Below are positions 6,859 to 11,690 of a stretch of DNA of 11,690 bases, one piece after another. The notes below the pieces were generated by a model. It had not been told where the DNA came from, made no database searches, and was given only the letters and a program-made list of their open reading frames with translations. The stretch comes from an uncultured Spirochaetales bacterium (GTDB lineage: Bacteria; Spirochaetota; Spirochaetia; Sphaerochaetales; Sphaerochaetaceae), in contig CAKQRI010000046.1 of NCBI GenBank assembly GCA_934271365.1, positions 1 through 11,690 of the forward strand, read 5' to 3'. The translations under genes were made by a program, and so were the position numbers. Each line of letters opens with the position of its first letter. Positions within the stretch are counted from its first letter, which is position 1.

Positions 6859-8223
6859 TTATAAGAAAAGCTCATCTCCTGTAATCAGGATTGCATCATA
6901 ATTGACTTTCTCGAATCCTGAAGCAGAAACAAATCCTATGCTCTTCAATTTCAGGTTTTCAATCTGGCTTATTTTCTTTTTCTCATCGTCCATCATCTCT
7001 ATTCTCATTGGAGAACTGAGATATTTCACTTCAAAGACATCATAAGAATTGTCTGGATGTTTCAGCACACAGTCAAATTCACCATTTGAATGATGCTTTC
7101 TATCATCATACCAATATGTGCCGATATCCATTATATCTGTTATCCTTCCAGCCTTCACTTCTAAGGAGAAATAAGCACGGGCAATGCCTTCAAAACGATA
7201 ACTGATGAATGTATTAATGCTTGGTCGTATATACATTGAATAGAATGATTCTTCTCCTATTCTTGTTATTGCAGACCTGTTTGTATGTATATACGAAAAG
7301 AAGAATCTGATAAGGTTATCAGCAATGGTATAGAAGGTCTTTCTGCTATCATTCCTGCTGTTTATATGAGAAACTTTCTCTATGATTTCCAGAGAAATCA
7401 GGGCATTCAGCTGCTGACTGAGGTTTGCAGATGTTATTCCTGGAATCCTGCTTAGAATCTCAGAGAATCTTAACTTTCCATTGCCTATTGCTGTAAGAAT
7501 CTCATAGCTGAAGCGTGATTTCTTGATTTCCATGAAAGCAACATATTCTAGGAATGTCCGTATCAAGCCTGTCTGTTTTATTATGCTTTCCTTGATTATT
7601 GCTTCTAGATTCTGTTTCCTTACTGTAGATAGAACATAAGGGCTTCCTCCGAGAATCGAATATAACTCAATTTTCTCTTTTGATGTCCTTTCTGGATAGA
7701 ACAATGATGCAGTCTTATAATCAAATGGCTTTAGATCTATTACAAGATTAAAGCGTCCGAATAATGGATTCTCATATTCTAGAAGTTCTTTCATTATCCC
7801 TATTGAGGACCCTGAAAGTATTATCTTATTGCTTCCATTAGGAAATGAATCAATTGCAGATTTTAAATATGAATCAAGTTCTCCGTCTTTAAAAGATGCT
7901 TTCAGAAACTGGTATTCATCAAGTATTAAGACAAATGGATTACCAGCTGAAGCAGCAAATCTCAGAAGATCCAGTATGTTATCAAAAAACAGTCCTGGTA
8001 TATTCAGCTTTACAGCAAACATAGCTGATAGCTGCTTCATATTCTCTGCATATGAGCTTTCAAGGCACTCATAATAAATTGAGTTCTCTAGGTTCTTTAT
8101 GCTTTCTCGGATCAAGGATGTCTTTCCAATTCTTCGGACTCCATATATTAATGCAGCCTTAGATTCGTTATCTTCTAAGAAATCCTTGAGCTGTTTGCAT
8201 TCTTCTTCTCTTCCTATGAACAT
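6859..8223 (-). CDS. ATPase 4: ATPase_2-like P-loop NTPase with DUF234-type C-terminal domain
   Basis: At 454 residues this protein is the same length as ATPase 2 and its near relative. Features in order: MFIGREEE (1-8), Walker A (GVRRIGKTS, 28-36), Walker B (FVLILDEYQFL, 97-107, D102/E103), sensor strand ILSGSS (135-140), ENPLFGRF (151-158), LGGSPYVLS (191-199), winged helix (about 250-285), and the PD-(D/E)XK-like core EFD (382-384) with EVK (398-400), intact. The frame is open for ten more codons upstream, but I chose the ATG at 8223 because GGAG lies 5 bases before it and because the homologous proteins here begin with the same F(I/L)GRE motif. It has its own promoter and operator-like array and shares a terminator with porin A'. 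Function is unknown; DNA binding is plausible from the winged helix. Confidence 0.9.
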   Translation of the reverse strand: MFIGREEECKQLKDFLEDNESKAALIYGVRRIGKTSLIRESIKNLENSIYYECLESSYAENMKQLSAMFAVKLNIPGLFFDNILDLLRFAASAGNPFVLILDEYQFLKASFKDGELDSYLKSAIDSFPNGSNKIILSGSSIGIMKELLEYENPLFGRFNLVIDLKPFDYKTASLFYPERTSKEKIELYSILGGSPYVLSTVRKQNLEAIIKESIIKQTGLIRTFLEYVAFMEIKKSRFSYEILTAIGNGKLRFSEILSRIPGITSANLSQQLNALISLEIIEKVSHINSRNDSRKTFYTIADNLIRFFFSYIHTNRSAITRIGEESFYSMYIRPSINTFISYRFEGIARAYFSLEVKAGRITDIMDIGTYWYDDRKHHSNGEFDCVLKHPDNSYDVFEVKYLSSPMRIEMMDDEKKKISQIENLKLKSIGFVSASGFEKVNYDAILITGDELFL

Positions 8224-8237
8224 ATATGCTCCATACC

Positions 8238-8280
8238 ACTTAAGTAAGCACATACTTACTAAGTTAATACTTACTTAAGT
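8238..8280. promoter_or_regulatory. Palindromic operator-like array upstream of ATPase 4
   Basis: ACTTAAGTAAG (8238-8248) and CTTACTTAAGT (8270-8280) form a perfect 11-bp inverted repeat. Centred between them is a third palindrome, ACTTACTAAGT (8254-8264). The unit spacing is about 16 bases. The 8270-8280 arm overlaps the -10 box of ATPase 4 and the rest covers the untranslated leader, a classical repressor position. It lies about 70 bases from the -10 of porin B, so direct control of porin B is less likely. Confidence 0.65.
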
Positions 8281-8306
8281 ATAAACATAAAGATGCTATA
8301 AAGCAA
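8278..8306 (-). promoter_or_regulatory. Predicted promoter of ATPase 4
   Basis: On the minus strand, TTGCTT (8306-8301), a 17-base spacer and TATACT (8283-8278). The start point would be near 8271, giving a leader of about 48 bases with a GGAG ribosome binding site before the ATG at 8223. Confidence 0.6.
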
Positions 8307-8348
8307 TCATTACTTTTTATATCGAAAGTCAAATCAGTGGTGTATTTT

Positions 8349-8354
8349 TATAAT
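8349..8354 (+). promoter_or_regulatory. Predicted -10 box of porin B
   Basis: A perfect TATAAT sits 6 bases before the conserved leader, so transcription should start within the first base or two of the leader. No clear -35 hexamer is seen at 16-18 bases upstream. Confidence 0.55.
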
Positions 8355-8360
8355 CAATTA

Positions 8361-8438
8361 TTCTGCACTCTTATCTGCATTATCAGCTAAAAATCCTTAT
8401 TCCATGCATCCAGGGCGTGTTTTGCACGTCGAGGAAGT
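8361..8438 (+). promoter_or_regulatory. Conserved 78-nt leader of porin B (copy 3)
   Basis: It matches the leaders of porins A and A' in length and boundaries although porin B belongs to a different protein family. The hairpin CATGC/GCGTG is kept with a changed loop base (ATCCAGG). GAGGAAG precedes the ATG. Conservation across unrelated coding sequences indicates selection on, or copying of, the untranslated region itself. Confidence 0.75.
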
Positions 8439-9800
8439 ATGAAAAAGATACTTAGTATTGCTTCAGTAGCTATTCTCACTGCTAGCACCCTATTTGCTGG
8501 TGTTACAGGAAATGCAAATGTAGCATTTGGTTATGACACAACATCTAAAGAGTATGGTTTCAAGAATTCAACAGGACTTACAGTTGATGTAGATCTTGCA
8601 ACAGCAGAAGCTGAAGCTAAGGGCGAAGGCGATATTTATGCTGGAATCAAGACAACCATGAACGTTAAGGTAGGCAATTACAAATATGATTCAACCAAGA
8701 GCTCTTCACCTAAAGGGGATGAAATTTGGCAGAAAGATGGGAAAAAAATGGGCATTGGTATCTTCTTCGATTTCGCTGAAGCTTATGTAGCAGGTCAGGA
8801 TTGGAAGGTAAGTATCCTTGGTTCTACAGATTCTGCTAATGACTTTGCTAAGTCTGCTATTGATACAAAGAAAGCAGCAGTAAAAGATATTTTCGGAAAC
8901 GTTTATAGCAAAAAGAATACAGCAGTAACTTACAAGCCTACATATGGTAATTTCGATGGAATTGAAGCTACAGTTAAGGGCTATAAGCTTGGTCTTGGTC
9001 TTGTAGGTAATGCAGCAGACGCAACAAAGTATTTTGCAACTTCACTTTTCGGTTCTACACCTGATATTGCTATTGCTGACGGTTTAACAGTAAAGGCTGG
9101 TGCTGAGTATGCTTATAGTGATAAGACTGGCAGTGAATATAATTCTGTTGGAGGATCTGTAAAAGTTGCATATGAGAATGATGCTTTCAAGGTTTCAGCT
9201 GCTTCTGATATGGGTTATGACATCAAGGCTGAGAAATTCGGAGTTGATGTTGCAGCAAATTTCAAGTATTCACCTGTAACACTTGATGTTTACTATGCTA
9301 ATGATGTTCAGACAACAGCTAAGGTTTATGATTCAGATTCAGCAGCTGCAAATACTAAGAATCTCCTTTCAGCTAAGGCTGTTGTAGACCTCAACGCATT
9401 TGACGTTCCAGTAGCTCTTACAGTAACAGGTAAGGATCTTGTAAATAAGCAGAATCTTTCAGTGAAGGGTGCATTTAACATCACAGAAGAACTTTCAGCT
9501 GATGCAACAGTTGGTTATGTAATCAACACAAAGAAGCTTTCTACAAGTGCAAATGTTGCTTATAAGGCAGATGCATTTACAGCTAAGGCTGGAGCAGCAT
9601 TCTCAACTGTAATTGATACAGATAACAAGATGGTTCTCTCAGCAACAGCTTCTATCGAATCAACAGCTCTCGTACCAGGTGCTACTCTTGCACTCACATA
9701 TGATACAGATTCTGATGATACCGATATGAACTTCCTCAAGAACCAGGCTACAGCACAGAATTTCGGTGCAGTAACTGCTTCTTGCAAGATTTCATTCTAA
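8439..9800 (+). CDS. Porin B: Msp-like outer-membrane beta-barrel protein
   Basis: This 453-residue exported protein has a signal peptide ending STLFA at residue 20. The mature N-terminus NVAFGYDTTSKEYGFKNS (27-44), followed by GEGDIYAGIK (62-71), resembles the start of the Treponema major outer sheath protein as I remember it (GYDFG...HGFKNS, then GEGDVYGEIK). The segment WKVSILGSTDSANDFAKSAID (122-142) and a strand-rich remainder fit a large barrel, and the C-terminus ASCKISF ends in Phe with a cysteine four residues before it. Likely roles are porin and surface antigen, by family analogy only. It is paralogous to porin B', with a nearly identical block around NLLSAKAVVDLNAFDVPVAL. It shares its leader with porins A and A', and has its own terminator. 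Confidence 0.8.
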   Translation: MKKILSIASVAILTASTLFAGVTGNANVAFGYDTTSKEYGFKNSTGLTVDVDLATAEAEAKGEGDIYAGIKTTMNVKVGNYKYDSTKSSSPKGDEIWQKDGKKMGIGIFFDFAEAYVAGQDWKVSILGSTDSANDFAKSAIDTKKAAVKDIFGNVYSKKNTAVTYKPTYGNFDGIEATVKGYKLGLGLVGNAADATKYFATSLFGSTPDIAIADGLTVKAGAEYAYSDKTGSEYNSVGGSVKVAYENDAFKVSAASDMGYDIKAEKFGVDVAANFKYSPVTLDVYYANDVQTTAKVYDSDSAAANTKNLLSAKAVVDLNAFDVPVALTVTGKDLVNKQNLSVKGAFNITEELSADATVGYVINTKKLSTSANVAYKADAFTAKAGAAFSTVIDTDNKMVLSATASIESTALVPGATLALTYDTDSDDTDMNFLKNQATAQNFGAVTASCKISF

Positions 9801-9821
9801 TCATAAAAAATTAGATATAAG

Positions 9822-9853
9822 CTCAGATGTCCTATGATGTCTGAGTTTTTTTT
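9822..9853 (+). terminator. Intrinsic terminator of porin B
   Basis: CTCAGA (9822-9827) pairs with TCTGAG (9840-9845) and is followed by eight Ts. It begins 21 bases after the stop codon. The stem is short, but position and T-run support the call. Confidence 0.75.
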
Positions 9854-10077
9854 ACAAAAATCTTGGTCCAATTTAGGGGATCAAAAAAAAGATTCATTCT
9901 AAAACTACATTTTTCAAACAACTCAGATATTTTTGAAGCATACTATTTTCATTAAAAAGCATGCTTGAGCATAAGTCGACAATACACTGCTATTTTTACT
10001 ATTGGCTGATAGTGTAACCAATGGTTATACAAAGACTTTTAGCGATTAATCCTACTGTTAGGAAGATTTATCTAATT
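9854..10077. other. Gene-free gap between converging porins B and B'
   Basis: Within the 329-base interval 9801-10129, after removing the two terminators, I see no convincing reading frame or RNA gene. It is AT-rich and holds several small palindromes: TTGGTCCAA (9863-9871), AAGCATGCTT (9957-9966), ATTGG/CCAAT (10001-10005 with 10018-10022), and GTGTAACC/GGTTATAC (10012-10019 with 10023-10030, one G-T pair). A weak promoter-like pair, TTGAGC (9965-9970) and TGCTAT (9988-9993), lies upstream of these, but I would not call a small RNA on this basis. Confidence 0.5.
10012..10030. repeat. Palindrome in the porin B/B' gap
   Basis: GTGTAACC, AAT, GGTTATAC forms an 8-bp inverted repeat with one G-T pair, and CCAAT inside it can instead pair with ATTGG at 10001-10005. 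No T-run follows. It could be a protein site or a remnant. Confidence 0.35.
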
Positions 10078-10108
10078 AAAAATGGCCCAGACACTGTTGT
10101 CTGAGCCA
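10078..10108 (-). terminator. Intrinsic terminator of porin B'
   Basis: On the minus strand TGGCTCAGACA, loop ACAG, TGTCTGGGCCA form an 11-bp stem with one U-G pair, followed by TTTTT. It begins 21 bases past the stop codon of porin B'. Confidence 0.9.
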
Positions 10109-10129
10109 ATATAAACATAGTTTTCTAAA

Positions 10130-11455
10130 TTAGAAAGCAATCTTACATGATGCAATGATCTTGCCGTAGTTTGCCTTTGCTGGATTTTTATCAAGAAGGT
10201 CCTTAGCACCAGACCAAGCGAGCTTGAGTGTTGAACCAGGTACAAGTACTGCAGACTCAATAGATGCAGAAGCTGAAAGAAGCATGTTGTCTGTATCAAC
10301 AGTCTTCTTAACTGCTGTAGCTGCCTTTACTGTGAAAGCATCTGCTGCATACTTAACATCGCCGCCAACACTCCAGACCTTAGTGTCGATAATATATCCG
10401 CCATTAACAGAAGCTGAAAGCTGCTCAGTGATATTGAATGCAGCCTTGAGGTTGAGATCCTGCTTGTTTACAAGATCCTTACCTGTTACTGTGAGAGCTA
10501 CTGGAACATCAAATGCATTGAGGTCTACAACAGCCTTAGCAGAAAGAAGATTCTTTACTGCATCGACATCAACCTTAACGTTTGTTGCATAGTATGCATC
10601 AACTGTTACAGGAGAAATAGCAAGCTTAGCAGCTACATCTGCATCAAACTGCTCTGCCTTTGCATCATAACCCATATCAGATGCTACGCTAGCTGAGAGT
10701 GTATCATTCTCATATGCAAACTTCACTGATCCGCCAACTGCATTGTTAGCTACAGCTGCAGAAGCCTTCTTATAGTAGTAAGAAGCACCAGCCTGGAGCT
10801 TAATGCCCTCAGCTACTTCATACTCTGGAGTCTTTGCAAATACAGAAGTCTCAAGATCTCCATCTTCCTTAGCTACACCCTTAAGACCAAAGCCCATTAC
10901 ATATCCTGCATAACCAGCTTCAATGCCAGGTGCTTTAGCATAGCTTACTTTATATGAAGCTTTAGATGTAGAATCTTCATCTGGAAGACCATAAATTGAA
11001 TTACCTTTATCCCATGTATCAATTGCAGACTTAGCAAAATCATTAACACTTGGAACACCAAGAATGCTTACATACCAATCTTTTCCAGCTACCTTAGCAG
11101 AATCAATCTTAGCGTAAATACCAAAACCAACTTTTCCGTTATTTAAAACTTCACCTCCAGCTGTAACAGGGAAAGCGCTCTTGCTGATTGGATCAACGCC
11201 ATCTTTCTGATTACTTAAAGCTACAATACCAAATGAAGCCTTAATTGCAGCATAAACATCGCCTTCTGCCTGCTTGTCAACAGATGCTGTAGCAAGCTCG
11301 AAATCGAACTTTACATTCTTGTCATTACCAATGAATCCATAATCCTTTGTATCGAAATTGTAACCGAATCCTGCAGTAGCACTACCAGAAACAGCTGCAA
11401 ATACTGTGCTAGCAGCAAGAAGCGCCACTAAAGCAACACTAAGTATCTTTTTCAT
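10130..11455 (-). CDS. Porin B': Msp-like outer-membrane beta-barrel protein
   Basis: This 441-residue exported protein is paralogous to porin B. The signal peptide ends STVFA at residue 20. The mature part has GFGYNFDTKDYGF (29-41), AEGDVYAAIK (63-72), and a DWYVSILG...NDFAKSAID segment, in the same order as porin B and reminiscent of treponemal Msp. It ends ASCKIAF. I chose the ATG at 11455 because GGAGGAAGT lies directly upstream and a proper signal peptide starts there; the frame remains open for 11 codons upstream but those residues (MWWAPELFGGS) would spoil the signal. Unlike the other three porins it lacks the 78-nt leader. About 100 bases coding for NLLSAKAVVDLNAFDVPVAL and beyond are nearly the same as in porin B. 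Codons favour C-ending forms in many places, consistent with good expression. Confidence 0.82.
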   Translation of the reverse strand: MKKILSVALVALLAASTVFAAVSGSATAGFGYNFDTKDYGFIGNDKNVKFDFELATASVDKQAEGDVYAAIKASFGIVALSNQKDGVDPISKSAFPVTAGGEVLNNGKVGFGIYAKIDSAKVAGKDWYVSILGVPSVNDFAKSAIDTWDKGNSIYGLPDEDSTSKASYKVSYAKAPGIEAGYAGYVMGFGLKGVAKEDGDLETSVFAKTPEYEVAEGIKLQAGASYYYKKASAAVANNAVGGSVKFAYENDTLSASVASDMGYDAKAEQFDADVAAKLAISPVTVDAYYATNVKVDVDAVKNLLSAKAVVDLNAFDVPVALTVTGKDLVNKQDLNLKAAFNITEQLSASVNGGYIIDTKVWSVGGDVKYAADAFTVKAATAVKKTVDTDNMLLSASASIESAVLVPGSTLKLAWSGAKDLLDKNPAKANYGKIIASCKIAF

Positions 11456-11516
11456 ACTTCCTCCAAATAATTCGGGAGCCCACCACAAGGCAAGCTTTTC
11501 CCTTTTTTCCGTTATA

Positions 11517-11554
11517 CGTGAAGAATTGTAACAACTGCTTCACGCAACTGTCAA
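11517..11554 (-). promoter_or_regulatory. Predicted promoter of porin B' with inverted repeat around the -10
   Basis: On the minus strand a perfect TTGACA (11554-11549), an 18-base spacer and TACAAT (11530-11525). The start near 11518 gives a leader of about 63 bases. A perfect 7-bp inverted repeat, CGTGAAG (11517-11523) and CTTCACG (11538-11544), brackets the -10 box and could be an operator. Porins A, A' and B have no equivalent strong -35 box. Confidence 0.6.
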
Positions 11555-11622
11555 GTTAAAACATTTTATATTACAAAGGTTACAACTATTTACTAAAATT
11601 ACCGTATTAATAAATTTTTTAT

Positions 11623-11686
11623 TCACAATGCTGGCGATACGAGTAGCCAGCATGTGAAGGGTTGAATACCCCGAGGCTTGCCTCGG
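11623..11686. repeat. Three-hairpin structured element, right edge
   Basis: Three hairpins follow one another. The first pairs TCAC-ATGCTGGC with GCCAGCAT-GTGA (12 pairs with one bulged A, 10-base loop, 11623-11657). The second pairs GGGT with ACCC over TGAAT (11659-11671). The third pairs CCGAGGC with GCCTCGG over TT (11671-11686). The last has the same core as the element at 28-67. It may be the end of a mobile or dispersed repeat element, or a structured RNA cut by the window edge. No coding sequence is evident. Confidence 0.6.
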
Positions 11687-11690
11687 TTAG

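Noticed and set aside
214..8223. ATPases as toxin-antitoxin or CRISPR-type defence genes
   Set aside because: No small partner genes, no repeats and no cas-like motifs are present. The domain layout supports only an AAA+ ATPase with a nuclease-like C-terminus of unknown role.
8224..8253. Upstream ATG at 8253 as start of ATPase 4
   Set aside because: It would add MCLLKWYGAY before the conserved MFIGRE start, has no ribosome binding site, and would place coding sequence over the operator-like array. GGAG sits correctly before the ATG at 8223.
9965..10077. Small RNA gene between porins B and B'
   Set aside because: The promoter-like pair is weak and there is no separate terminator; the palindromes alone do not justify a call.
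11456..11488. Upstream ATG at 11488 as start of porin B'
   Set aside because: The added residues would precede and disrupt a textbook signal peptide, and the strong GGAGGAAGT ribosome binding site belongs to the ATG at 11455.

Overview
The window looks like host-associated spirochaete DNA, most likely from a Treponema-like gut or rumen species. The evidence is AT-rich sequence, Sec-exported beta-barrel proteins ending in phenylalanine, two proteins resembling the treponemal major outer sheath protein (Msp/Tpr) family, and several copies of the AAA+ ATPases with a C-terminal nuclease-like domain that are often amplified in such genomes. The assignment rests on recognising protein families by eye, not on a database search.

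Layout. Bases 3-152 hold the end of an unidentified reading frame that contains a GC-rich palindromic element. Two ATPase genes follow on the + strand: a DUF4143-type (214-1413) and a DUF234-type (1512-2876). Next come two repeats of one module, a porin gene on + converging with an ATPase gene on -, with a bidirectional terminator between them: porin A (2982-4007) with ATPase 3 (4089-5471), and porin A' (5638-6759) with ATPase 4 (6859-8223). A third porin gene, porin B (8439-9800, Msp-like), converges on its paralogue porin B' (10130-11455, -) across a 329-base gap without genes. The right edge (11623-11686) carries three consecutive hairpins. One has the same CCGAGG/CCTCGG core as the element at the left edge.

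How the parts work together. The four porin genes should supply outer-membrane channels or surface antigens. Three of them (A, A' and B, from two different families) share a 78-nt untranslated leader that starts 6-8 bases after a predicted -10 box and ends at the start codon. Base changes in the leader preserve a hairpin, so it is a good candidate for a shared post-transcriptional control element. A and A' also share identical signal-peptide DNA, a 50-nt internal patch and a near-identical terminator, while their presumed surface loops differ. This pattern fits duplication with gene conversion.

Each of the four ATPase genes appears to have its own promoter, and each promoter is overlapped by a different inverted repeat, as expected if each is controlled separately or autoregulated. 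Two of these promoters (ATPases 1 and 3) lie so close to the ATG that the mRNA may be leaderless. The function of these ATPases is not known from the sequence, and their interleaving with the porins could be functional or accidental. I saw no tRNA, rRNA, CRISPR array or recognisable transposase.
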